A DNA stretch of 64,000 nt from Streptomyces barringtoniae (GTDB lineage: Bacteria; Actinomycetota; Actinomycetes; Streptomycetales; Streptomycetaceae), in the NCBI RefSeq assembly GCF_020819595.1, contig NZ_JAJHNP010000021.1, positions 112,046-176,045 of the forward strand. Reading direction: 5' to 3'. How positions within the stretch are numbered: the first letter of the stretch is position 1; each line of letters begins with the position of its first letter. Shown here one piece after another: positions 8,860-17,111 of this stretch. Below the pieces are notes generated by a model. The model worked only from the letters and a program-made list of their open reading frames with translations. It made no database searches and had not been told where the DNA came from. A program made the position numbers and the translations under genes.

Positions 8860-9390
8860 TCAGGAGAGGGGGTCGTCGTCCGGATTCGCCCCGTCGGCGC
8901 CGGGCTCCTCGTCGTCGGCGCTCTCCGCCAGGACGGGGGAGGCGTGGTGCGACCAGAGCTTCCAGCCGGAGGGTGTGCGCCGGAACACGTTCGTGGCGAC
9001 GACGAGCTGGCCGACCAGCGGTCCCAGTTCCGCGCCGTCCTCGGGGGCGGGGCCGCCGCTGAGGATGTTCTCGGTGCAGGTGACGAGCGCGGTGTCACCC
9101 GTGACGGAGACGTGCACGTCGGTGAGGAAGAACTGGATGTAGTCGGTGTTCGCCATGATCAGGGCGTACGACCTGAGGACCTCGCCGCGGCCGGTGAGCA
9201 CCGGCCAGCCGGGGTGCACGCAGGAGATCACGCCGGTGTCCGCCGGGTCGTGGTACTCCTCGTCCACGCCCAGGTCGGCGGGGGTGAGCCAGAGGGAGGA
9301 CACCTCCTCGAAGTCACCGCGCTCCATCGCCTCGTAGAAGGCGGTGTTGGCGGCCTCCACCTGCTCGACATCGGTATGAGGGGCGCTCAC
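8860..9390 (-). CDS. NTF2/SnoaL-like domain protein in the folate operon
   Basis: A 176-residue protein whose residues 10-140 look like the cone-shaped NTF2 fold: a start like VEQVEAANTAFYEAMERGD, then WLTPADL, and later repeated beta strands with TDYIQFFLTDVHVSV. It ends in an acidic tail (DDEEPGADGANPDDD). Its GTG overlaps the folP stop (GTGA), so it is coupled to folP. NTF2-like domains may bind small ligands or form dimers, and no catalytic residue is evident. The conserved place within a folate operon suggests a role in pterin handling, but this is inference. Confidence 0.8.
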   Translation of the reverse strand: MSAPHTDVEQVEAANTAFYEAMERGDFEEVSSLWLTPADLGVDEEYHDPADTGVISCVHPGWPVLTGRGEVLRSYALIMANTDYIQFFLTDVHVSVTGDTALVTCTENILSGGPAPEDGAELGPLVGQLVVATNVFRRTPSGWKLWSHHASPVLAESADDEEPGADGANPDDDPLS

Positions 9391-10391
9391 CGGGCTCCTT
9401 CCGCCCCGCGCTCACCACTGATGCCGGGCGCGCGCCCGCTTCCGCACGCCCCGGGCTCTCGCTCGGCGCCCGGTGTCTTCCCCACTTCACGCGCCCCGCG
9501 CTCGTTCATTTCCAGCGGCGCTGGGCCCGCCGTACGCGCTCCTTCCACGGCGCGTGCGACCCGCACGGCGTCCGCGGTGGCGCGCACCTCGTGCACGCGC
9601 ACGGCCCACGCGCCGGAGTCCGCGGCGAGCGCGGAGACGGCGGCCGTGGCGGCGTCGCGCTCCCGGGCCGGCGGGGGCGCCGCTTCCGGCCCGGCGAGGA
9701 CACGGCCGAGGAACCGCTTGCGGGAGGCGGCCACGAGCAGGGGGTGGCCGAGGTCGCGCAGGCGGTCGAGGTGGGCGAGGAGGCTGAGGTCGTGCTCGGC
9801 CTCCTTGGAGAAGCCGAGGCCGGGGTCGACGACGATGCGGTCATGGGCGATGCCGCCGGCCAGAACGGCCTCCACGCGTGCGTGCAGTTCGTCCACGACT
9901 TCCTTGACGACGTCCTCGTAGACGCCCTTGACGTTGCCGCCCTCGAGGAAGCCGCGCCAGTGCATGACGACGAACGGGGCGCCCGCGGCGGCGACCACCG
10001 GGATCATCGCGGGGTCGGCGAGGCCGCCGCTGACGTCGTTGACGAGGGCGGCCCCGGCACCGAGGGCCTGTTCGGCGACGGAGGCGCGCATGGTGTCGAC
10101 GGAGACGACGACGCCCTCGGAGGCGAGGCCCCGGACGACCGGGATGACGCGCCTGAGTTCCTCGGCCTCGTCCACCCGGGTGGCGCCGGGGCGGGTGGAC
10201 TCGCCGCCGACATCGACCAGGTCCGCGCCCTCGGCGACGAGATCGAGGCCGTGCTTGACGGCTGCGGTCGTGTCGAACCAGCGGCCGCCGTCGGAGAAGG
10301 AGTCGGGGGTCACGTTGACGACACCCATGACCGCGCACCGGTCCCATACCGGAAGGCCGGCCACCCGGCCGCGCCCGCTGAGGTTCTTCAT
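9387..10391 (-). CDS. folP: Dihydropteroate synthase
   Basis: Condenses hydroxymethyl-dihydropterin pyrophosphate with p-aminobenzoate; the target of sulfonamides. Motifs: GVVNVTPDSFSDGG, VGGESTRPGA, LVNDVSGG, DPGLGFSK and ASRKRFLG. At 334 residues it is longer than usual (about 280) because of a Gly/Glu/Arg-rich tail of about 45 residues from base 9520 down to the stop. No good Shine-Dalgarno sequence precedes the ATG at 10391; TACGCT seven bases upstream could be a -10 for a leaderless message. First gene of the folP-NTF2-folB-folK-DUF3180 unit. Confidence 0.95.
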   Translation of the reverse strand: MKNLSGRGRVAGLPVWDRCAVMGVVNVTPDSFSDGGRWFDTTAAVKHGLDLVAEGADLVDVGGESTRPGATRVDEAEELRRVIPVVRGLASEGVVVSVDTMRASVAEQALGAGAALVNDVSGGLADPAMIPVVAAAGAPFVVMHWRGFLEGGNVKGVYEDVVKEVVDELHARVEAVLAGGIAHDRIVVDPGLGFSKEAEHDLSLLAHLDRLRDLGHPLLVAASRKRFLGRVLAGPEAAPPPARERDAATAAVSALAADSGAWAVRVHEVRATADAVRVARAVEGARTAGPAPLEMNERGAREVGKTPGAEREPGACGSGRAPGISGERGAEGAR

Positions 10392-10543
10392 ACGTTCAGC
10401 GTAGGCCCAGGAGCATGCCGGGAACGCGCGACGGCCCGGGCGGAAGCCCCGTGCTGGAGGGGGCGCCCACCCGGGCCCGTCCTGGCCGCACCGCTCGGTC
10501 CCGCGGCCCTCACACCACCCGGGCGCTCAGGCCGCTCGGGCGC

Positions 10544-12382
10544 TCAGGCCGCGCGGACATCCCGTTCCGCCACGGAGTGCGCGCAGGGGCGCTCGGCGGC
10601 CGCCCTGCGCCGGCGCAGGAAGCGCGGGAGTGGCAGGGCGAATTCGACGAAGCCCTCCGCCTGCATGGCGGCGAAGCCGATGCGGGGCAGGTCGGCGTTG
10701 TTCCGGTAGACCACGAAGCGGGGTTCCCAGCGCGGCTGGAACTTGGCGTTGAACTTGTACAGCGACTCGATCTGGAACCAGCGCGAGAGGAACACCAGCA
10801 GCCCGCGCCAGGCGCGCAGCACCGGACCCGCGCCGATCTTCTCGCCGCGCGCGAGGGCGGAGCGGAACATCGCGAAGTTCAGCGAGACCCGGGTGATGCC
10901 GAACTTCGGCGCGGCCTGGAGGGCGGCGACGATCAGCAGTTCGTTCATGCCGGGGTCCGCGCTGCGGTCGCGGCGCATCAGGTCCAGCGAGGCGCCGTCC
11001 TTGCCCCAGGGCACGAAGTGCAGGACCGCCTTCAGGTCGCCGTACTCGCCGGGCTCGTCGTCCTGCTTGTGGGCGGTGGCGATCAGGCAGTCGCCGTCGG
11101 CGGGGTCGCCGACGCGGCCGAGCGCCATGGAGAAGCCGCGTTCGGTGTCGGTGCCGCGCCAGTCCTCCGCCGCCCGGCGGATGCGCTCCAGTTCGGCGTC
11201 GCCGAGGTCACGGATACGCCGTACCCGGGTTTCGTAGCCGGCTCGCTCGATGCGCTTGACCATTTGCCGTACGTTGCGCATCGCGCGTCCGGCGAGCGAG
11301 AAATCCGCGACGTCCACCACCGCCTCGTCGCCCAGTTCCAGGGCGTCCAGGCCGGTCTCACGGGTCCACACCTCGCCGCCCGTCTCCGAGCAGCCCATGA
11401 CTGCGGGCGTCCAGGAGTGCGCCTTGGCCTCGTCCATGAAGCGCTCGATGGCGCCCGGCCAGGCCTCGACGTCGCCGATGGGGTCACCGCTGGCGAGCAT
11501 CACACCGGAGACGACGCGGTAGGTGACCGCGGCCTTTCCGCTGGGGGAGAAGACGACGGCCTTGTCGCGGCGCAGCGCGAAGTGGCCGAGCGAGTCGCGC
11601 CGGCCGTGCTTCTCCAGCAGGGCCCGCAGGCGGGACTCGTCCTCCTCGGTGAGGCGGGCGGCCGGGTGCTCGGGGCGGAAGGCCAGGTAGATGGTGGTGG
11701 CGGCGGTGATCCAGCCGAGGGCGCCGAGGGAGAAGGCGACGGTCCAGGACGTGTTGCCCTGGTAGTCGACCGGGCCCTCGAAGCCGAACAGGCCGTAGAC
11801 GACGTGCGTCAGCCGGTCGGCCAGGCTCGGGTCGCCGATCGTCCGGTGCGGGTGGACGCTGACGATGACGAGTCCGAGGACGAGGGAACTGGCGCTCATG
11901 AGGACGAAGTTCGCGAGCGCCCGCCACCTGCTGCGCGGATCGGGCAGCGCCGCGAACTCGTCGCGGTGGACCAGCAGCGGCACGAGCAGGGCCACGGCGA
12001 TGAGCACGCCGACGACCGAGTGCCGGTACGCGAACTGCGCCGCCGCGCCCGCCGGCAGTAGCGCGACCGCGGCCCGCCATGCCCGGCGCTTGCACCGTTT
12101 GAGCCCGTGCGCAAGCAGTAGCAGCAGCACGCCGGAGCTCACGGAGAGCGCGGCCGCGAAGGGGCCGAACGAGCCCGGCAGCACCTCGGCGATGGCGTGC
12201 ATACGGCTGTGACGGAAGCGCGGGAACACACCCGCGGCAATGTCCAGAACGCCCACGAGGGCGGCCGCCCTGCCGACGAGGACAGGGACGGCCTCGGGGC
12301 GCGGGCCACGCAGTATGCGCCGCGCCCGGCTGGATCGGCTCGGAACCCCGCCCGACATTTCCCCATCTATCCTGACAGACAT
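10544..12382 (-). CDS. MprF-like integral membrane aminoacyltransferase (DUF2156, phosphatidylglycerol lysyltransferase domain)
   Basis: The N-terminal half has five or six membrane segments. The C-terminal half (about residues 270-590) is a DUF2156/MprF catalytic domain, with GSxP-like ASGDPIGD and the end motif FNAKFQPRWEPRFVVY. Such enzymes move an amino acid from aminoacyl-tRNA to phosphatidylglycerol, which lowers surface charge and protects against cationic peptides. The start is uncertain: ATG 12382 gives MSVRIDGE (612 residues); ATG 12442 would add 20 residues, and the frame stays open to 12511. A sigma-E-like promoter lies at 12451-12480, so a start at 12511 is unlikely. Divergent from the esterase gene at 12586. 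Confidence 0.82.
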   Translation of the reverse strand: MSVRIDGEMSGGVPSRSSRARRILRGPRPEAVPVLVGRAAALVGVLDIAAGVFPRFRHSRMHAIAEVLPGSFGPFAAALSVSSGVLLLLLAHGLKRCKRRAWRAAVALLPAGAAAQFAYRHSVVGVLIAVALLVPLLVHRDEFAALPDPRSRWRALANFVLMSASSLVLGLVIVSVHPHRTIGDPSLADRLTHVVYGLFGFEGPVDYQGNTSWTVAFSLGALGWITAATTIYLAFRPEHPAARLTEEDESRLRALLEKHGRRDSLGHFALRRDKAVVFSPSGKAAVTYRVVSGVMLASGDPIGDVEAWPGAIERFMDEAKAHSWTPAVMGCSETGGEVWTRETGLDALELGDEAVVDVADFSLAGRAMRNVRQMVKRIERAGYETRVRRIRDLGDAELERIRRAAEDWRGTDTERGFSMALGRVGDPADGDCLIATAHKQDDEPGEYGDLKAVLHFVPWGKDGASLDLMRRDRSADPGMNELLIVAALQAAPKFGITRVSLNFAMFRSALARGEKIGAGPVLRAWRGLLVFLSRWFQIESLYKFNAKFQPRWEPRFVVYRNNADLPRIGFAAMQAEGFVEFALPLPRFLRRRRAAAERPCAHSVAERDVRAA

Positions 12383-12450
12383 CGCATCCCGTAGTTCTGC
12401 GAGAGACCTTGGACCCGGGCCCGATCGGGCATCCGGCGACATTGCGCCCT

Positions 12451-12480
12451 CTAGGACGGTGTCTAGGGGAGAGAGGTTCA
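12451..12480 (-). promoter_or_regulatory. Sigma-E-like (ECF) promoter for the MprF-like gene
   Basis: Read on the minus strand: TGAAC (12480-12476), a 17-base spacer, then CGTCCTA (12458-12452). This fits the sigma-E pattern as I recall it from S. coelicolor (tGAAC, 16-17 bases, cgTC). The start of transcription would fall at about 12444-12442, right by the ATG at 12442 and about 60 bases before the ATG at 12382. The sigE operon is in this window. Confidence 0.5.
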
Positions 12481-12585
12481 CTCCCCGCCGGAAAGTCGGG
12501 TCAAAGGCCAAGGAAAGCCCCGGGCAAGCCTTCGCAACGAAGCGTGGGCGGCTATCGGGCGGAAAGCGCAGGCAGGTAACAGCCC

Positions 12586-13710
12586 ATGGGTCTCACGAGC
12601 AACAAAGTGCTGATGCTGGCGATCGTCCTCGCCGTCTTGCTGTTCGTCGGGACGGTGTGGCTGTGGCCGCGACTGGCCCGGCGGAGCTGGCGGGCCGTCA
12701 GCGGACGGGTCGGCCTGCTGCTCGGCACGCAGCTGGCGCTCTTCGCCTCGGTGGGCCTCGCCGCCAACCAGGCCTTCGGTTTCTACGCCAGCTGGGCGGA
12801 CCTGTTCGGCCAGGAGACGGACCAGGGCGTCGTCGTCGACCACATAGCGGGCGGCAACACCGGCCCGATCCAGGTGGTCTCCACGTCCCGGGTCATCGGG
12901 ACGGGCAGCGCCTTGCCACAGGTCTCGGGGCAGATTCAGAAGGTGGACATCCTCGGCCGTACGACCCACATCGCGGCGCCGGCGTTCGTGTACCTGCCCC
13001 CCGAGTACTTCCAGCCGCAGAACCGCGCGCGCAAGTTCCCGGTGTCCGTCGTCCTCACGGGTTATCCCGGTACTGCGCAGGCGCTGGTGGACAAACTGCA
13101 CTATCCGGCCACGGCACAGCAGTTGGCCAAGGCGGGGAAGATGCAGCCGATGATCCTGGTGATGATGCGGCCGGCCGTGGCGCCGCCGCGGGACACGGAA
13201 TGCGTGGACGTTCCCGGCGGCCCGCAGACGGAAACGTTTTTTGCCAGGGATCTGCGGGACTCGGTGATGGCCCACTACCGGGTGGACAAGACGCCCGCCA
13301 GCTGGGGCATCGTCGGTGACTCGACCGGCGGCTACTGCGCGCTGAAGATTGCCATGCACTACCCGAGGGCGTACGCGGCCGCTGCCGGACTGTCGCCGTA
13401 CTACAAGGCGCCGATCGACCCCACCACCGGCGACCTCTTCCGCGGCAACAAGAACCTGCAGAATCGTGCCGACCTCTTCTGGGCGCTCAAGCACCTGCCC
13501 GCGCCCGAGACGTCGCTGCTCGTCACCACGAGCAAGGTCGGTGAACACAATTACAAGGACACGCTCAAGTTCATCAAGAGCGTGCAGGACACGAACGTGA
13601 CCAGGATTTCGTCGATCATCCTTCCGAGCGGCGGGCACAACTTCAACACCTGGCGGCGGGAGATCCCGGGGACGCTCCAGTGGATCAGCACGCGGCTGGT
13701 CGCACACTGA
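12586..13710 (+). CDS. Membrane-anchored alpha/beta-hydrolase esterase (tributyrin-esterase-like)
   Basis: A 374-residue protein with two N-terminal membrane segments (about residues 5-24 and 40-60), followed by an esterase D-like domain. The nucleophile elbow is GDSTGGY (serine near residue 246); the histidine is probably in SGGHNFN near the C terminus. The catalytic domain is expected outside the membrane. It resembles the antigen-85/esterase D branch of the fold, so it could act on envelope lipids or sugars, but the substrate is not known. It is divergent from the MprF-like gene. In the intergenic region a weak AAC-N16-TC pattern near 12535 could be a second ECF promoter. Confidence 0.83.
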   Translation: MGLTSNKVLMLAIVLAVLLFVGTVWLWPRLARRSWRAVSGRVGLLLGTQLALFASVGLAANQAFGFYASWADLFGQETDQGVVVDHIAGGNTGPIQVVSTSRVIGTGSALPQVSGQIQKVDILGRTTHIAAPAFVYLPPEYFQPQNRARKFPVSVVLTGYPGTAQALVDKLHYPATAQQLAKAGKMQPMILVMMRPAVAPPRDTECVDVPGGPQTETFFARDLRDSVMAHYRVDKTPASWGIVGDSTGGYCALKIAMHYPRAYAAAAGLSPYYKAPIDPTTGDLFRGNKNLQNRADLFWALKHLPAPETSLLVTTSKVGEHNYKDTLKFIKSVQDTNVTRISSIILPSGGHNFNTWRREIPGTLQWISTRLVAH

Positions 13711-13805
13711 TCCCCTGCGCCTGACATCGCGTGAAGCCGGTGTTGTGGCCGTGTTTTTACGGGGCGGGGGTCCGCGATTCGCCTACGCGCGGTAAGTTTC
13801 TGGCC

Positions 13806-15191
13806 ATGCCACGTGGACGCCACCGCCATTCACCTCCTTTGCACCGGCTGTTGCCTCCGTCGGCGATCGCCGCCGTATCCGTCGTCTGCGCGCTGGGCCC
13901 CTGGGTGTTCTCCGAGGCCATGGTCGTGCGCGCACTGGCAGCGGTCGCCGCGGCGACGGCGGTCGTCGGAGCGGTCGTGATGCGCCGCTGGGACGCACAG
14001 GCGGGCAAGCGGGTCGCCGAACTCACACGCGCGCGTGCCGGCGACGAGTGGCGGTACGAGGAGCGGGTCGCCGAACTGGAGACCGACCTGGAGGAGTCGC
14101 GCGAGCTGCGCACGAAGCTGGAGCAGCGGCTGCGCGCCAAGCGCGCGGAGCTGGCCGGCCTGCGCAACGAGCACGCGGCCCTGCTGCGCCGGTACGCCAC
14201 GGCGGAGACCGAGCGCGCGACCGCCCTGGAGGGACGCCGGCTGCTGGAGATCGAGGCGGCCGCGCCTTCGCCGGCGCTGCCGCCCGCGCGCCGCGCCGAG
14301 CTGGAGTCGGAGCCGGAGTCGGCCGAGGTGAAGGCCGCAGAGGAGCCCGCCGCCGACGCCGCCGGGGCCGGGGCGGACCCGGGGGACGAGCCGAAGGCGC
14401 GCGCGGTGTTCTCGCCCGAGGGCGCGCGGCTGTACCAGCGGGCCCTGACGGCCATGGCCCGGTTCGGCGGCGACGCGACGAGCGACTCCGCGACGGACGC
14501 CGCGGCTTTCGGCGACACGGCCACGCCCGCTTCTTCCGAGGCGGCGGCTTGCGTGGATACGGCCCCGAAGGCGGCCACTTCCGAGGCGGGTGAGCCCGAC
14601 ACCGGCGGCGAGGCCAGGGCCGAGTCGGGCGCCGTTCCGAAGGACAGGGCCGATGTTCGCAGGTCCGACGTGGGCGAGGCCGGCTCCGCCGCGCAGACGG
14701 ACGGCGCGCCGGAAGGCGTGACGGACGCCACCGGCGCCCCTGCGGGTGAGGCCGGTGCGCCGGCCGCCCAGGAGGACGAGGCGCAGGGGCAGCCCGAGGC
14801 GGCCGGCGGGCACGCGCGCGCGGCCGCCGCCCCGATGGCACCGGCCGAGCCCGCCCAGCCCGTGGGCCGGCCGCCCGCCGGGCACTTCACGGTGCCGACC
14901 GCGGTGGCCGTCGTACCGGCCGCGCCCGCGCGGCGCCCGGTGGTCGAGGGCGGTTTCGACTTCTTCGGCACCCAGAAGGACACCCAGAAGGACGCGCTGG
15001 ACTCCGTGCAGAACGAGGATCTCGCCGACGTCGTCGGCCAGGAGGCCCTCGCCGTGCACAAGGCGGAGACCGAGGCCGAGTTCAAGGACGCCGACGCGCG
15101 GTCGGAGGGCGTCGGCCAGGTCATCGACCTGACCGCGCACGACGAGACCGAGCAGATCGACGTCCAGAGGCTGCGCAGCGCGGCTTCCTGA
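13806..15191 (+). CDS. Membrane protein with coiled coil and Ala-rich tail (probably DUF6779)
   Basis: A 461-residue protein. Two hydrophobic segments (about residues 15-34 and 38-57) are followed by a charged heptad region (about residues 60-155, rich in E, R, L) predicted to form a coiled coil. A long Ala/Glu/Pro low-complexity stretch comes next, and a more ordered C-terminal part from about 380. I start at ATG 13806; the ORF is open from 13731 but that extension has no such features, and TAAGTT eight bases before the ATG could be a -10 of a leaderless message. A membrane protein of this make-up sits between folK and panC in the matching M. tuberculosis cluster. Function unknown. Confidence 0.75.
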   Translation: MPRGRHRHSPPLHRLLPPSAIAAVSVVCALGPWVFSEAMVVRALAAVAAATAVVGAVVMRRWDAQAGKRVAELTRARAGDEWRYEERVAELETDLEESRELRTKLEQRLRAKRAELAGLRNEHAALLRRYATAETERATALEGRRLLEIEAAAPSPALPPARRAELESEPESAEVKAAEEPAADAAGAGADPGDEPKARAVFSPEGARLYQRALTAMARFGGDATSDSATDAAAFGDTATPASSEAAACVDTAPKAATSEAGEPDTGGEARAESGAVPKDRADVRRSDVGEAGSAAQTDGAPEGVTDATGAPAGEAGAPAAQEDEAQGQPEAAGGHARAAAAPMAPAEPAQPVGRPPAGHFTVPTAVAVVPAAPARRPVVEGGFDFFGTQKDTQKDALDSVQNEDLADVVGQEALAVHKAETEAEFKDADARSEGVGQVIDLTAHDETEQIDVQRLRSAAS

Positions 15192-15248
15192 GGCCGTACC
15201 AGGCACGGACCCCAGGCCCGGCTTCCCGCGAGGGGGCCGGGCCTGACG

Positions 15249-16580
15249 TCATCCGGTCATCCAGCGGTCGGGGCGGGCGTCCCGGCGGCCCGTCCGGGAC
15301 CGCTCCGCCTGGGCGTGCAGGAGCCGCGCGGCCTCCTGGGCGTCCCGCAGACGGGCCGTTACGGTCTTGCCGGCTCCCGTGTCCACGTGGACGTCGGCGA
15401 GCCGCCAGAGTCGCTGCCACGGCCCCTGGCTCAGCCGCACGCTCTGCACCTTGGCGTGCGGGACCAGCGAGAGCCGGCGCCGCAGCAGACCGCGCCGGGT
15501 GGCGAAGACCGCTCCGGTGACCGCGAGGCGGTGGCCGCGCCACCACACCGGCACGCACCAGCGGGCCCGCCGCGGCGGCCGCGACAGCTCCTGAGGCACC
15601 GTCACACCGGGCAGCACGCGCGCGACCACCGACTCGGCGACCAGGCGCGGGGCCACCGGCACCAGCACCGAGTTGGCGGACCCGGCCACGTCCAGTTCCA
15701 CCCGCACCCAGCCGAGCCGCCGCCACAGCAGCGGTTGCACGATCCGCACGGTCTGCACCCGGCCCGGCGGGACCGTCTCGTGCGTACGGTCGAGCAGCCC
15801 GTGGTCGATGCGCAGCCCGTCCGGTGACTCGCTCACCGTCCAGTCGAACTCGCCGGCGAACCGTCCCGCGCTGCTCGCGCCGGCCGCGCCGAACAGCGGC
15901 AGGGCGGTCGCGAGGACCGTCCACAGGTTGTGGGTGGCGAGCCACAGCACGGTCGGCACGACGAGCGCGGCGCACAGCGAGACCCAGGTGGCGCCCGTCA
16001 GCACCAGGGAGAGCGCCAGCGCGCGTGGGGGCACGTGCAGCAGTTCCTGCGCCGGAGCCTCGCCGACTTCGCGCGCCGTCTCGGGCGCGAAACCCGCCGC
16101 GCGCGCCAGCAGCTCCGCGCGCAGGGCGCGCGCCTCCTGCTCGCCGAGGAAGGCCAGCTCGTCCTTGTCGTCGGCGCCGACGACGTCGATCCGCAGCTTG
16201 GCGACGCCCGCCACGCGCGCGAGGAGAGGACGGGAGACGTCCACGGCCTGGATGCGCTCCAGCCGGATGTGCGCGGTGCGCCGGAACAACAGGCCGGTGC
16301 GGATGCGCAGTTCGGTGTCGGTGACCGCGAAGTGCGTGAACCACCAGGACAGGAAGCCGTAGAGGCCGGCCGCCGGCACCAGGACCGCGAGCCCCAGCAG
16401 CAGGGCGGTGGTGGTCAGCCGCGCCAGCTGCGCTTGCGTCGCGTTCGGGTCGTGCACCGCCCATCCGGCGAGTACGGCGACCGGCGCCCACGCCCGCCGG
16501 AACGGCGTGACGGGGTGCAGCCGGCGCTCGGTCACCGGCGCGGGCGCCGGTATGTCCTCGCCGGGGTCCGGGGCCGTCAC
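15249..16580 (-). CDS. Bacterial PH-domain membrane protein (YdbT-like, DUF304)
   Basis: A 443-residue protein with about four membrane segments and three PH (bPH2/DUF304) repeats, seen from motifs such as TDTELRIRTGLLFRRTAHIRLERIQ (given in part: LFRRTAHIRLERIQ, near base 16270) and VPPGRVQTVRI and VPHAKVQSVRL, the RxQ positions being typical. The GTG at 16580 overlaps the stop of the smaller PH gene (GTGA), so both are coupled. Pairs like this (YdbS/YdbT) occur in many Gram-positives; in Bacillus they are linked to resistance to an antimicrobial lantibiotic-like agent, but the role here is unknown. Confidence 0.83.
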   Translation of the reverse strand: MTAPDPGEDIPAPAPVTERRLHPVTPFRRAWAPVAVLAGWAVHDPNATQAQLARLTTTALLLGLAVLVPAAGLYGFLSWWFTHFAVTDTELRIRTGLLFRRTAHIRLERIQAVDVSRPLLARVAGVAKLRIDVVGADDKDELAFLGEQEARALRAELLARAAGFAPETAREVGEAPAQELLHVPPRALALSLVLTGATWVSLCAALVVPTVLWLATHNLWTVLATALPLFGAAGASSAGRFAGEFDWTVSESPDGLRIDHGLLDRTHETVPPGRVQTVRIVQPLLWRRLGWVRVELDVAGSANSVLVPVAPRLVAESVVARVLPGVTVPQELSRPPRRARWCVPVWWRGHRLAVTGAVFATRRGLLRRRLSLVPHAKVQSVRLSQGPWQRLWRLADVHVDTGAGKTVTARLRDAQEAARLLHAQAERSRTGRRDARPDRWMTG

Positions 16581-17080
16581 AGGCCCGCCGATCGTGCCTC
16601 GCCCAGCTCGGTGAGCCGGTCGCGCAGCCGTTCCGCCTCGGCCGGGTCCAGGCCGGGGATGGTGGCGTCGGTCGCTGCGGCCGCGGTGTGCAGCTGCACG
16701 GTGGCCAGCCCGAAGCGCCGCTCGAGCGGCCCTGAGGTGACCTCCACCAGCTGCATCCGCCCGTACGGCACCACCGTCTCCTCGCGCCACAGGACACCGC
16801 GGCTGATCAGCAGGTCGTCCGCGCGTTCGGCGTACCGCCACGAGCGCCAGTTGCGCCCCACCAGCCGCCAGCACCACGCGGCGCAGGTCACGGGCACCAG
16901 GGCGAAGGCGGCCCACGCGGGCCCCACGAGCAGGCCCGGCAACAGCCCGGTGGCGACCGCGAGGGTCGCCGTCCACCCCACCACGAGCAGCCGGCGCAAC
17001 CGCATCAGAGCGGGCTGCAGCCCCCGCCACTCCAGCTCGGCCCCCGGTATCCCGGACTCCTTTGGGCTCCCCGTCTCCAT
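16577..17080 (-). CDS. Small bacterial PH-domain membrane protein (YdbS-like)
   Basis: A 167-residue protein with two adjacent membrane segments (about residues 30-70) and one PH (DUF304) domain: GVLWREETVVPYGRMQLVEV is its core. It starts at ATG 17080 (METGSP); an open frame upstream to 17248 overlaps nuoD2 and its promoter and is not used. It forms a two-gene operon with the larger PH protein and is divergent from nuoD2, with 31 bases between starts. Confidence 0.8.
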   Translation of the reverse strand: METGSPKESGIPGAELEWRGLQPALMRLRRLLVVGWTATLAVATGLLPGLLVGPAWAAFALVPVTCAAWCWRLVGRNWRSWRYAERADDLLISRGVLWREETVVPYGRMQLVEVTSGPLERRFGLATVQLHTAAAATDATIPGLDPAEAERLRDRLTELGEARSAGL

Positions 17081-17111
17081 GGGGCCAGCGTACGTAGGGG
17101 AAACTGGGGCC

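Noticed and set aside
12383..12511. Longer starts of the MprF-like gene
   Set aside because: The promoter at 12451-12480 lies within this stretch, so starts upstream of 12442 are unlikely; 12442 is kept only as an alternative.
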